Shown here: positions 34,948 through 42,803 of the stretch, in pieces
Position numbering within the stretch: the stretch's first letter is position 1
How the letters are laid out: the number at the start of each line of letters is the position of its first letter
Assembly (NCBI RefSeq): GCF_003259435.1
Contig: NZ_QLMA01000002.1
Coordinates: 806,001 to 870,000, forward strand
Direction of reading: 5' to 3'
Length of the DNA: 64,000 bases
DNA from: Chitinophaga dinghuensis
GTDB lineage: Bacteria; Bacteroidota; Bacteroidia; Chitinophagales; Chitinophagaceae
Notes under the pieces: model-generated
The model's database searches: none
Seen by the model: the letters and a program-made list of their open reading frames with translations, nothing else
What the model was told of the DNA's origin: nothing
Program-made: the position numbers and the translations under genes

Positions 34948-36234
34948 ATGAGAAAAATCTTTTTACTTACGCTGTTGCCAGCATTGAGTTTTGGGAAAGT
35001 GAGAGCAGGTAGCAACGGCATACCTAAAGAGAGCGGCATTGCAGCTATTGCAGTAGCCGACACCAGTGTATTGACGCACGCCAAGGTGAAAGTGAAGTTG
35101 CCTAAAGACACGGCCGATCACGCTACTCCTACTTCCGTCGCGGTGAAAAAAGCCGCCCAAAGTTTGCCGAATACTATTCGCAGCGCGAAAGTGTACGAAC
35201 AAATTAACAACAACCTGGTAGCTGGTTATGTGAATAACTACGCAACCCGGTATAGTCAGCATCTCCAAATCATGATCGAAAGAGGTCAACCCTACTTCGC
35301 CATGGTGGAGAAAATCTTCCGTGAACACGGTATCCCTGAGGAAATGAAATACCTCGCGGTAATCGAATCCAGTTTTAATACCAACGCACGCTCCAGAGTA
35401 GGCGCCGTAGGTGCATGGCAGTTTATGGCCGGTACCGCCCGCATATTCGGTCTGAACGTAGGTAAGAAAGTAGACGAAAGAAAAGACTTCTATAAATCTA
35501 CCCTCGCCGCAGCACAATACCTGAACCAACTGTATGATCAGTTCGGCGACTGGCTGCTGGTAGTAGCTGCATATAACTGCGGCGCCGGCGGTGTACAACG
35601 TGCAATGAAAGCCAGCGGTCGTGAAGACTTCTGGGGCATGCAGTATTTCCTGCCTGCTGAATCCCGTAACCACGTGTACAAATTTATTGCTACCGGTTAC
35701 ATCCTCGACCGATTCAACAACTTCTTCGGTGTAAGCATGGATGATAACAAAGCAGTAACCGTTAATAACACTGCAGATAATACTCCTTCTATTGTTGGCG
35801 TTGCAAGAGGCCCGCTCACAGAAGAAGAGATCTATAATACTGTTGAAATCAATGTTACCGGTAAATACAGACTGGAAGCAATCGCTAAATCACTGGATGT
35901 AGACGTTCCTTCTCTGGATCGCCTGAATCCTGGATTTGCCAAAGCAATGGCTTCTCCGGCAAATGCTTATGACCTGCGCATTCCAAAAGATAAGATGAAG
36001 CAGTTCATGGCAGAGAAAGAAGAAATTCTGAAAGAGTCAGTTGCTATGTCTCTGGATGATAAAGCAGTAGGTGTGGATAAATCTAAATTCCCTGCTCCTG
36101 CAAAGATGCCGGAAACAAAAGAAGCTCCTGCTAAAGCTCCTGCAGCTAAGAAAGCGGCAACGCACCACAGCAAGAAAAAACATTACGGCGCTAAAAAAAC
36201 TACCGCTAAAAAGAAATCAACTCGCAAACACTAA
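34948..36234 (+). CDS. Membrane-bound-type lytic murein transglycosylase (MltD-like)
   Basis: The 428-residue protein has a signal peptide (MRKIFLLTLLPALSFGKVRA). An SLT domain (about 115-260) carries the catalytic glutamate in YLAVIESSFNTNARS and the AAYNCGAGGV motif. A LysM-like region lies near 300-350 (YRLEAIAKSLDVDVPSLDRL). It cleaves peptidoglycan between MurNAc and GlcNAc with 1,6-anhydro ring formation. The last 50 residues are a strongly basic K/A/H/T tail (AAKKAATHHSKKKHYGAKKT), resembling histone H1 tails and odd for a periplasmic enzyme. No lipobox was seen. Confidence 0.92.
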   Translation: MRKIFLLTLLPALSFGKVRAGSNGIPKESGIAAIAVADTSVLTHAKVKVKLPKDTADHATPTSVAVKKAAQSLPNTIRSAKVYEQINNNLVAGYVNNYATRYSQHLQIMIERGQPYFAMVEKIFREHGIPEEMKYLAVIESSFNTNARSRVGAVGAWQFMAGTARIFGLNVGKKVDERKDFYKSTLAAAQYLNQLYDQFGDWLLVVAAYNCGAGGVQRAMKASGREDFWGMQYFLPAESRNHVYKFIATGYILDRFNNFFGVSMDDNKAVTVNNTADNTPSIVGVARGPLTEEEIYNTVEINVTGKYRLEAIAKSLDVDVPSLDRLNPGFAKAMASPANAYDLRIPKDKMKQFMAEKEEILKESVAMSLDDKAVGVDKSKFPAPAKMPETKEAPAKAPAAKKAATHHSKKKHYGAKKTTAKKKSTRKH

Positions 36235-36249
36235 GCAGTTGAAAAGATA

Positions 36250-36296
36250 AAAACGAAGAAGCCGTCTCTACTCAGTAGAGACGGCTTCTTCGTTTT
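36250..36296. terminator. Long bidirectional terminator, GTCTCTACT-type
   Basis: Perfect 23-base arms surround one central base. The centre is CCGTCTCTACT-C-AGTAGAGACGG and the outer part AAAACGAAGAAG. It lies between the convergent transglycosylase and antiporter genes. The core is shared with hairpins at 1850, 40438 and 42754. Confidence 0.9.
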
Positions 36297-36316
36297 ACGA
36301 CTATATATGATGTAAC

Positions 36317-37732
36317 CTAAGCAGTAACCGTTTTATGTTGTCGTTTTTCTGACATCTCTACTAAATCCAGTAGTGGGCCCGTCATGAAGGTGGTGGCTAA
36401 TGCCATCAATACTAACATGGCAAATATTTCAGGAGAAAGAATGCCGAGGTCATAACCAATATTCAGCACTACCAGTTCCATCAATCCGCGGGTATTCATC
36501 AAAGCGCCTATTGCCATCGACTGACGCCAGTTTTGTCCCATTAAACGGGCAGTGACAGCGCTACCGCCAAATTTTCCGCCTACAGCAACCAGCATGATCA
36601 TACCGAAAGCTGCCCATAGATGTCCTTGTGAAAGCAGGCCTATGTGAGTACGTAAACCGGTGAAAGCAAAGAAAATAGGGAGGAGGATCAATACAGATAC
36701 ATCTTCCAGTTTATCGGTGAAGATCTTACGGATAGTTTCCTGTGCAGGCATGATTGCGCCGGCGAGGAATGCCCCGAACAATGCGTGGATTCCAATTACT
36801 TCTGCCATCCATGCTGAAAGGAGTAATGTGAAGAATACAAATCCCGCTGCACTTTTTTCATGGCCCTTATCTAATTGAGACTGAATTGCCCTCTTAAGCC
36901 AGGGTCTCACTAACATTATCATTAATGTTACAAATACAACGGCTAATGCAATAGTGATAGCGGCAGTAGCCAAACCAGAGGCTTTTGCAATGGCTACCAC
37001 AATGGCCAGAATACACCAGGCTGTGATATCATCGGCAGCGGCACAGGTAATAGCCAGGGTGCCCAGTGGCGTACCTGTGAGTTTTCTTTCCTGTACAATT
37101 CTTGCCAGTACCGGGAAAGCGGTTATACTCATCGCAATACCCATAAAGAGCGCGAATGCAAGGAAACTCACATTAGCAGGAGCGAAGGATTCAAATATGA
37201 AATAAGCCAGTCCTACGCCCAGGAAAAAAGGAACAACAATGCTGGCGTGACTAATCATCACTGCATCGTGCGCTTTATTCTTGATTTTATTCAGATCCAG
37301 TTCCATTCCTACGATAAACATGAAGAATGCTAATCCTATCTGGCTAAGGAATTGGAGACTTTTCAACGAATCTGGCGGAAACAGAAATGCGGAGAAAGAT
37401 GGTGTGATCCAACCCAGTAGGGAAGGGCCTAATAGCACGCCTGCAATAATTTCGCCGACAACAGACGGCTGACGAACCAGATTGGCCAGTTTACCAAAGA
37501 GGCGGGCGGCCAGCATGATCACGACAATCTGTAGTAGTAACAGACTGAGAGGGTGTTTAAAATTTTCCAGGTACTGCATCCAGGTGTTGCTGGAAGTCAG
37601 TACAGATGGGGTGGCGCTATGTGCCAGGGCAACTGTTTTTACGGGAAGCGACTGTCCTTTGTCCAGTACAAACCATATAAGCGCACCAAATATCCCGATG
37701 ATAACGGGGTACCAGATGAGGCGTTTGTTCAT
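36317..37732 (-). CDS. CPA2-family cation:proton antiporter (KefB/GerN-like)
   Basis: The 471-residue protein has one N-terminal helix, a hydrophilic stretch, then about 12 helices with CPA2 landmarks: [37 protein letters not shown], the ion-site region [17 protein letters not shown] with paired aspartates, and [14 protein letters not shown]. It exchanges Na+ or K+ for protons. No RCK/TrkA domain follows, so regulation by nucleotides is not expected. It is a single gene between two terminators. Confidence 0.93.
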   Translation of the reverse strand: MNKRLIWYPVIIGIFGALIWFVLDKGQSLPVKTVALAHSATPSVLTSSNTWMQYLENFKHPLSLLLLQIVVIMLAARLFGKLANLVRQPSVVGEIIAGVLLGPSLLGWITPSFSAFLFPPDSLKSLQFLSQIGLAFFMFIVGMELDLNKIKNKAHDAVMISHASIVVPFFLGVGLAYFIFESFAPANVSFLAFALFMGIAMSITAFPVLARIVQERKLTGTPLGTLAITCAAADDITAWCILAIVVAIAKASGLATAAITIALAVVFVTLMIMLVRPWLKRAIQSQLDKGHEKSAAGFVFFTLLLSAWMAEVIGIHALFGAFLAGAIMPAQETIRKIFTDKLEDVSVLILLPIFFAFTGLRTHIGLLSQGHLWAAFGMIMLVAVGGKFGGSAVTARLMGQNWRQSMAIGALMNTRGLMELVVLNIGYDLGILSPEIFAMLVLMALATTFMTGPLLDLVEMSEKRQHKTVTA

Positions 37733-37784
37733 AAGTGTTGATTAAATCTGTAGGAAAGATAATCAATTCTCTTCAAGGCTAATA

Positions 37785-37819
37785 AATAGGAAAAGCGCCG
37801 GGGTGGCGCTTTTCCTATT
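37785..37819 (-). terminator. pgk terminator
   Basis: AATAGGAAAAGCGCC-GGGGT-GGCGCTTTTCCTATT has a perfect 15-bp stem, downstream of pgk on the minus strand. Confidence 0.85.
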
Positions 37820-37845
37820 ACAGTACTATTGTTAATAATTATTTA

Positions 37846-39039
37846 TTATTGGATCGCAGCGATACCTGGCAGTACTTTTCCTTCGAAGAATTCCAGCATA
37901 GCGCCACCACCGGTGGATACATAGCTTACTTTATCTGCGAAACCGAACTGATTAACGGCAGCAACGCTGTCGCCACCACCTACCAGAGAAAAAGCGCCAC
38001 CAGCGGTAGCTGCAACGATGGCATCAGCTACGCCTTTAGTACCGCCCTGGAATGCTTCCATTTCAAACACGCCCATAGGACCATTCCAGAGGATGGTTTT
38101 AGAAGCCTGAATGGTTTTAGAGAAGAGTTCTACCGATTTAGGACCGATGTCCAGGCCCATCCATCCGGCAGGGATATTATCGTTGGAAACCAGCTGGGTA
38201 GCTGCATCGGCAGCGAATTTATCAGCAGCAATGGAGTCCAGCGGCAGGAGGAAATTGACGTTGTTGATTTTTGCTTTCTCCAGCAGTTCATTTGCCAGAT
38301 CCAGTTTATCATTTTCCACGAGGGAGTTACCGATTTCTTTGCCTTGTGCTTTCAGGAAAGTGTAGGCCATACCGCCACCGATGATGATGTTGTTGGCACG
38401 TTCCATCAGGGTTTCGATGATGAGGATTTTATCAGAAACTTTTGCGCCGCCGAGAATGGCGGTAAAAGGTGCTTCAGCGTTGTTCAGTACTTTTTCCGCG
38501 TTGCTTACTTCTGCTTCCATCAGGTAGCCGAACATTCTGTTGGAAGGATCGAAATACTGTGCGACAACAGCCGTGGAGGCGTGAGCGCGGTGAGCGGTAC
38601 CGAAAGCATCGTTTACGTATACATTACCGAGTTTGGCCAGTTGTTCTGCGAATGCGGGGTCTCCTTTTTCTTCTGCTTTGTGGAAGCGGAGGTTTTCGAG
38701 GAGGAGAACTTCGCCCATTTGGAGGTCGGCGGCTGCTTTTTCAGCAACGGGGCCTACGCAGTCGTTGGCGAATTTCACGGTAACGCCATCCAGCAGGGTG
38801 ATGAGGTGATATACGAGATGTTTTAAAGAGTATTTATCGGTAGGGCCGTCTTTCGGGCGACCGAGGTGGGACATGAGGATAACGGCGCCACCATCTTTCA
38901 GTACTTTTTTGATGGTAGGAACAGCCGCGCGCATGCGGGTATCGTCAGTGATTTGGAAATTGTCGTTCAACGGCACGTTGAAATCAACACGGATCAAGGC
39001 TTTCTGGCCATTGAAGTTATAATCGGAGAACTTGCTCAT
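37846..39039 (-). CDS. pgk: Phosphoglycerate kinase
   Basis: PGK transfers phosphate from 1,3-bisphosphoglycerate to ADP in glycolysis. The 397-residue protein has all landmarks: [22 protein letters not shown], the substrate-binding arginines, [32 protein letters not shown] and the C-terminal GGGDSVAA and [13 protein letters not shown]. Length is normal. It follows gapA on the same strand, so two consecutive glycolytic steps are encoded together, but terminator-like structures lie between the genes. Confidence 0.98.
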   Translation of the reverse strand: MSKFSDYNFNGQKALIRVDFNVPLNDNFQITDDTRMRAAVPTIKKVLKDGGAVILMSHLGRPKDGPTDKYSLKHLVYHLITLLDGVTVKFANDCVGPVAEKAAADLQMGEVLLLENLRFHKAEEKGDPAFAEQLAKLGNVYVNDAFGTAHRAHASTAVVAQYFDPSNRMFGYLMEAEVSNAEKVLNNAEAPFTAILGGAKVSDKILIIETLMERANNIIIGGGMAYTFLKAQGKEIGNSLVENDKLDLANELLEKAKINNVNFLLPLDSIAADKFAADAATQLVSNDNIPAGWMGLDIGPKSVELFSKTIQASKTILWNGPMGVFEMEAFQGGTKGVADAIVAATAGGAFSLVGGGDSVAAVNQFGFADKVSYVSTGGGAMLEFFEGKVLPGIAAIQ

Positions 39040-39074
39040 CGGATATCAGTTTAAATAACATTAGGGTAATTCCA

Positions 39075-39154
39075 TAAAAAAACCGCGGAACCAACAGCAC
39101 AAAGCATTTACATCCGTGTGACCGGTTGGCTGCTGTTATGGTGTAGTTGCGCGG
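39075..39154 (-). promoter_or_regulatory. Terminator-like structured leader upstream of pgk
   Basis: On the minus strand CCGCG...CGCGG and AACAGCA...TGCTGTT form a two-part stem enclosing about 31 bases, and a run of seven T follows directly (39076-39082). It lies about 40 bases before the pgk ATG, and no promoter box was found after it. It is either a second gapA terminator or an attenuator. Confidence 0.45.
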
Positions 39155-39165
39155 AATTTATAACA

Positions 39166-39191
39166 AAGCCCGCGCCGAAGCGGGGGCTTTA
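39166..39191 (-). terminator. Hairpin at the end of gapA
   Basis: AAAGCCC/GGGCTTT with an inner GC-rich loop forms the hairpin. It lies 14 bases past the gapA stop. The T run after it is weak, so termination may be partial, allowing read-through to pgk. Confidence 0.55.
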
Positions 39192-39204
39192 TGTTTGGTA
39201 TTAA

Positions 39205-40221
39205 TTATTTGCTGATCAGGCCGGCGAAGTACTTCACAGTACGAACCAGCTGAGATACGTAGCTCATTTCGTTATCGTACCAGGAAACGGTTTTCACCAT
39301 TTGATGCTCACCAACAGTGATTACTTTGGTTTGAGTAGCATCGAACAGGGAACCGTAGTGGATACCGATGATATCAGAGCTAACAATTTCATCTTCAGTA
39401 TAACCGAAAGATTCGTTGGAAGCTGCTTTCATAGCTGCATTGATTTCTTCAGCAGTTACTTTTTTGCCGAGGATGGTAGTCAGTTCAGTGAGGGAACCAG
39501 TGATGGTTGGAACGCGTTGAGCGCCGCCATCCAGTTTACCTTTCAGAGCTGGGAGTACCAGACCGATTGCTTTAGCGGCGCCGGTGCTGTTAGGAACGAT
39601 GTTCGCGGCAGCAGCGCGTGCACGGCGCAGGTCACCTTTTGGATGAGGAGCATCCAGGGTGTTCTGGTCGTTGGTGTAAGCGTGAACAGTGGTCATCAGA
39701 CCGGTAACGATACCGTAGGTATCCTGCAGTACTTTCGCCATAGGAGCGAGACAGTTGGTAGTGCAGGAAGCGCAGGAGATAACGGTTTCAGAACCGTCCA
39801 GGATATCGTGGTTTACGTTGAATACGATAGTTTTCAGATCACCGGTAGCAGGAGCAGAGATCACTACTCTTTTAGCGCCGGCAGTGATGTGAGCTTCCGC
39901 TTTATCTTTATCAGCGAAGAAACCAGTACACTCGATTACCACATCAATTTCATGCTGTTTCCATGGAATTTGAGAAGGGTCTTTCTGAGCGTAAATTTTG
40001 ATATCTTCACCATTTACGTTAATTGCGTCGTCAGAATTTTTAACCTCTGCATCAAACCTACCCTGCGCTGAATCATATTTCAGCAAATGCGCCAGTTGCT
40101 TAGGACTGGTGAGGTCATTGATTGCAACAACATCAATACCGGGCATTTTGTAAATCTGGCGGTATACCAAACGACCAATACGGCCGAACCCATTAATACC
40201 AATTTTGAGAGTAGTTCCCAT
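39205..40221 (-). CDS. gapA: Glyceraldehyde-3-phosphate dehydrogenase
   Basis: The enzyme oxidises and phosphorylates glyceraldehyde 3-phosphate with NAD. From [17 protein letters not shown] at 40221 it has 338 residues. The frame extends 22 codons further upstream, but the NAD-binding beta strand must be near the N-terminus. The active-site cysteine lies in [13 protein letters not shown], with the catalytic histidine region [10 protein letters not shown] and [11 protein letters not shown]. The C-terminal [15 protein letters not shown] is intact. It is head-to-head with tRNA-Glu and followed by pgk. Confidence 0.98.
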   Translation of the reverse strand: MGTTLKIGINGFGRIGRLVYRQIYKMPGIDVVAINDLTSPKQLAHLLKYDSAQGRFDAEVKNSDDAINVNGEDIKIYAQKDPSQIPWKQHEIDVVIECTGFFADKDKAEAHITAGAKRVVISAPATGDLKTIVFNVNHDILDGSETVISCASCTTNCLAPMAKVLQDTYGIVTGLMTTVHAYTNDQNTLDAPHPKGDLRRARAAAANIVPNSTGAAKAIGLVLPALKGKLDGGAQRVPTITGSLTELTTILGKKVTAEEINAAMKAASNESFGYTEDEIVSSDIIGIHYGSLFDATQTKVITVGEHQMVKTVSWYDNEMSYVSQLVRTVKYFAGLISK

Positions 40222-40313
40222 TTTACATCGTGATTTGAATATGAAAAAATCGAAGGCGAATTTACAAGCTATACCCGTATTAATCAATAGATTTTTAGGT
40301 TATCAAAATTTTT

Positions 40314-40344
40314 TTTGGAAATATAAAAAAAGGTCCTACTTTTG
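40314..40344 (+). promoter_or_regulatory. Promoter of tRNA-Glu copy 1
   Basis: TTTG (40314-40317), a 19-bp spacer and TACTTTTG (40337-40344) form a perfect match. The tRNA starts 17 bases after the -7 box. Confidence 0.8.
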
Positions 40345-40361
40345 CAATCCCAAAACGATAC

Positions 40362-40433
40362 GCCGCGTTGGTCAAGGGGTTAAGACGCCTCCCTTTCACG
40401 GAGGAATCACGGGTTCGATTCCCGTACGTGGTA
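40362..40433 (+). tRNA. tRNA-Glu (TTC anticodon), copy 1
   Basis: The 72-base cloverleaf has acceptor GCCGCGT/ACGTGGT with two G-U pairs. The anticodon stem CCTCC/GGAGG surrounds CTTTCAC (anticodon TTC), and the T loop is GTTCGATTC. No CCA is encoded. The sequence is identical to copy 2 at 42678. Confidence 0.96.
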
Positions 40434-40437
40434 CAAG

Positions 40438-40470
40438 AAAAAGTCTCTACTCAGGTAGAGACTTTTTTTA
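40438..40470 (+). terminator. Terminator of tRNA-Glu copy 1, GTCTCTAC-type
   Basis: AAAAAGTCTCTAC-TCAG-GTAGAGACTTTTT has a perfect 13-bp stem with a run of seven T. It begins 4 bases past the tRNA. Confidence 0.9.
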
Positions 40471-40475
40471 TTTTA

Positions 40476-41051
40476 TCACTTTGCCAGTCCAATTTGTTTC
40501 ATAAAGGACTGATTATCCCAGAACAGGTATTCTTCCATCATTTTTCCATCTTTCCAGTGGCCTATAGTGACCATACTTAGCTTAAACGGTTTTCCTGTAG
40601 GCGGAATCGTTTTTCCACCGCCGATAGGCATAGGTCGGGAAAAAGTACCATTCATCTCCCCAATTACTGCTGTCCAGTCTCCTTCTCCAAATCTTACAGG
40701 GTGTGAAGTTATTTTGGTATCCGGTGCAAATACAAACATGGGCTTCAGCATATCAATATGTTGCGGAAATAAGCCAGTGGAAGTGGAGCCATCCGGATAG
40801 TACACTTTAATATTTGCATCGTGGCTGATGGCCAGCGAATCCCATTTCTGACCGGAGTAAAAGTCGAAATCCAGGGTGTCGAATCGTTGAAGCCGCTGAG
40901 CTGTCAGAGCTTTCTCTGCCCTGTATTGCTTCAGTTCCGTTTCCAGGGAATCCACTTTTGCCTGCAAGCCCCTGTTTCCCATGTTTCCGCAACCTGTCAA
41001 CAGTCCGTAACCGGCAATGGCCGCCATTAGCAAATTAATACCTGTTTTCAT
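40476..41051 (-). CDS. Lipoprotein with SnoaL-like domain
   Basis: The 191-residue protein has a lipoprotein signal (LLTGC, acylated cysteine near residue 21), a coiled coil (about 28-60, LQAKVDSLETELKQYRAEKA) and a SnoaL/NTF2-like domain to the end (YSGQKWDSLAISHDANIKVY, TIGHWKDGKMMEEYLFWDN). SnoaL-like folds are used by polyketide cyclases and many non-catalytic ligand-binding proteins. The envelope location argues against polyketide cyclisation. It is convergent with tRNA-Glu copy 1 and lies in the segment flanked by both tRNA copies. Confidence 0.85.
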   Translation of the reverse strand: MKTGINLLMAAIAGYGLLTGCGNMGNRGLQAKVDSLETELKQYRAEKALTAQRLQRFDTLDFDFYSGQKWDSLAISHDANIKVYYPDGSTSTGLFPQHIDMLKPMFVFAPDTKITSHPVRFGEGDWTAVIGEMNGTFSRPMPIGGGKTIPPTGKPFKLSMVTIGHWKDGKMMEEYLFWDNQSFMKQIGLAK

Positions 41052-41232
41052 AAGGAATGTTTTAGTCTTAACAGGATGGCTCCGGGAATGTTTTTGGCCC
41101 TTAAAACGGCTTAAAATGGCTTATGGCCGCTTTTGTTATAGAAAAGTGGTCATGAGTTGAGATGAGGGAGAGATGTTATATAATGTTTTGACAATGCATC
41201 CCCATCGTCCGGATTTTAATAATTCTTTAAGT

Positions 41233-41264
41233 TAGTAAAGTAAATTAATAAAGTTACTTTACTA
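41233..41264 (+). promoter_or_regulatory. Operator-like dyad overlapping the MFS exporter promoter
   Basis: TAGTAAAGTAA (41233-41243) and TTACTTTACTA (41254-41264) are perfect 11-base inverted repeats with a 10-bp spacer. The right arm ends inside the -7 box TATTTTTG (41263-41270). A dimeric repressor bound here would block the exporter gene. No regulator gene is adjacent. Confidence 0.55.
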
Positions 41265-41290
41265 TTTTTGTACTGGAATCGGAGTGGAGT

Positions 41291-42541
41291 ATGAACATCA
41301 GTACATTTAGTGCATTTAAGAGCCGGAACTACCGGTTGTATTTTAGCGGACAGTCTGTATCTCTCATTGGAACATGGATGCAGAAAACAGCCGTCAGCTG
41401 GGTGGTATATGCCCATACGCATTCGAAATTCATGCTGGGAATGACCATATTCGCCAGCCTGTTTCCTTCATTCATGTTTTCTTTTTTAGGAGGCATTGCA
41501 TCCGACAGGTACAATCGGTATAAATTACTGCTGCTCACGCAATTCGCGTCCATGCTGCAAGCGCTGGCACTTACACTGCTGGTGTACTTCAAACATTATA
41601 CGGTTTGGCATATAATCGGACTTAGCGCGGTATTAGGAGTGATAAATGCCTTTGATGTGCCGGCAAGGCAATCGCTCGTGTATGAAATGGTGGATAATAA
41701 GGCCGACTTACCAAACGCATTGGCACTGAATTCTTCTATGGTGAATTTATCACGGTTGATAGGTCCCGGCCTTGCAGGTATTGCTTTGGAGAAATTGGGA
41801 GACGACATCTGCTTTGCCCTCAATACCTTCAGCTTTGTTGCAGTAATCGCCTCTCTGCTCTTCATGAAGTTGCCCGCATGGCAACCATCCAAAAAACACA
41901 AAGCCGTATTACGCGAACTGAAAGAAGGTTTGATATATGTAAAACATACGCCTGCCATATCCCAGATCTTAACCATCCTGGGGATGATGAGTTTATTGGT
42001 ACTGCCTTATACAACCCTCATTCCCGTATATGCGAAAGATATCTTTAAAGGGTCCGCGTCTACTTTCGGTATCATCGACAGCGCGATAGGATTGGGAGCA
42101 TTGTTCGGTGGTCTATACCTCGCTTCATTGAAACCGGGACGCAACCTGCGTAAAGTACTCGCCATAAATACCATCATTCTGGGAATGGGGCTCGTGCTGT
42201 TTTCTCATACTACCTGGTATCCGATCGCATTGTTGTTTGCTACGCTCTGTGGTTTTGGTATGATGTCGCAGGTAACGATTTCTAATACGATTATTCAAAC
42301 AACGGTAGATCCGGCAGTAAGAGGACGCATCATTAGTTTGTATGCGATGGTGTTTTTTGGACTACAACCATTAGGCGGATTACTTGTAGGTACTATCTCT
42401 CAATATATCGGAACGCCGAATACCGTATTGATACAAGGACTCTTCACTTTAGTAGTTGGCGGTTATTCTCTCCGACTCATCAACAAAAGGGAAGTACCCA
42501 TCGCTGTAATGCAGGAAGAACCGCAGGAAATGCATGGTTAA
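41291..42541 (+). CDS. MFS transporter, EntS/MdfA-like exporter (DHA3 type)
   Basis: The 416-residue protein has 12 predicted helices and the MFS_3/EntS landmarks: FRNYRLYFSGQSVSLIGTWMQ-like start (RNYRLYFSGQSVSLIGTW), GGIASDRYNRYKLL (motif A), NAFDVPARQSLVYEMV and LNSSMVNLSRLIGPGLAG. Members export siderophores or drugs. The operator-like dyad in its promoter suggests control by a repressor, typical of inducible efflux. It is the only rightward protein gene between the two tRNA-Glu copies. Confidence 0.9.
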   Translation: MNISTFSAFKSRNYRLYFSGQSVSLIGTWMQKTAVSWVVYAHTHSKFMLGMTIFASLFPSFMFSFLGGIASDRYNRYKLLLLTQFASMLQALALTLLVYFKHYTVWHIIGLSAVLGVINAFDVPARQSLVYEMVDNKADLPNALALNSSMVNLSRLIGPGLAGIALEKLGDDICFALNTFSFVAVIASLLFMKLPAWQPSKKHKAVLRELKEGLIYVKHTPAISQILTILGMMSLLVLPYTTLIPVYAKDIFKGSASTFGIIDSAIGLGALFGGLYLASLKPGRNLRKVLAINTIILGMGLVLFSHTTWYPIALLFATLCGFGMMSQVTISNTIIQTTVDPAVRGRIISLYAMVFFGLQPLGGLLVGTISQYIGTPNTVLIQGLFTLVVGGYSLRLINKREVPIAVMQEEPQEMHG

Positions 42542-42628
42542 TTCAATTTAATTCCGATATTTGCAGCCCGGTTCTTTGATAGTAAAACAACGCCTTCAAA
42601 AAGTTTTTTCAGAAAATTTGAAAATAAA

Positions 42629-42659
42629 TTTGGCGGATATGAATGTTTTCCTATCTTTG
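42629..42659 (+). promoter_or_regulatory. Promoter of tRNA-Glu copy 2
   Basis: TTTG (42629-42632), a 19-bp spacer and TATCTTTG (42652-42659) form a perfect match. The sequence from the -7 box to the tRNA is nearly the same as at copy 1, while the -33 side differs. Confidence 0.8.
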
Positions 42660-42677
42660 CAATCCCAAAACGGAAAC

Positions 42678-42749
42678 GCCGCGTTGGTCAAGGGGTTAAG
42701 ACGCCTCCCTTTCACGGAGGAATCACGGGTTCGATTCCCGTACGTGGTA
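42678..42749 (+). tRNA. tRNA-Glu (TTC anticodon), copy 2
   Basis: This is base-for-base the same as copy 1 (40362-40433) over the 72-base tRNA. Anticodon TTC lies in CTTTCAC; no CCA is encoded. It has its own promoter and terminator. Confidence 0.96.
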
Positions 42750-42753
42750 CAAG

Positions 42754-42784
42754 AAAAAGTCTCTACTTAGTAGAGACTTTTTTT
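42754..42784 (+). terminator. Terminator of tRNA-Glu copy 2, GTCTCTACT-type
   Basis: AAAAAGTCTCTACT-T-AGTAGAGACTTTTT has perfect 14-base arms followed by T. The central bases differ from copy 1 (TAG against CAGG), but the arms are the same. Confidence 0.9.
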
Positions 42785-42803
42785 ATTTTATCACTTCCCG
42801 AAA

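Noticed and set aside
34963..35673. 236-codon open frame opposite the lytic transglycosylase
   Set aside because: It is a shadow frame; the forward gene has clear catalytic motifs.
37849..38826. 325-codon open frame opposite pgk
   Set aside because: It lies wholly within a certain pgk gene; the open frame follows from pgk codon use.
39301..40071. 256-codon open frame opposite gapA
   Set aside because: It is a shadow of gapA with no recognisable domain or start signals.
40222..40287. N-terminal extension of gapA
   Set aside because: The Rossmann strand must be N-terminal; the extra residues have no family counterpart.
40337..42798. Integrative element at tRNA-Glu
   Set aside because: There is no integrase or excisionase, and whole tRNA genes with promoters are repeated rather than a 3' fragment, so a duplication is the simpler reading.
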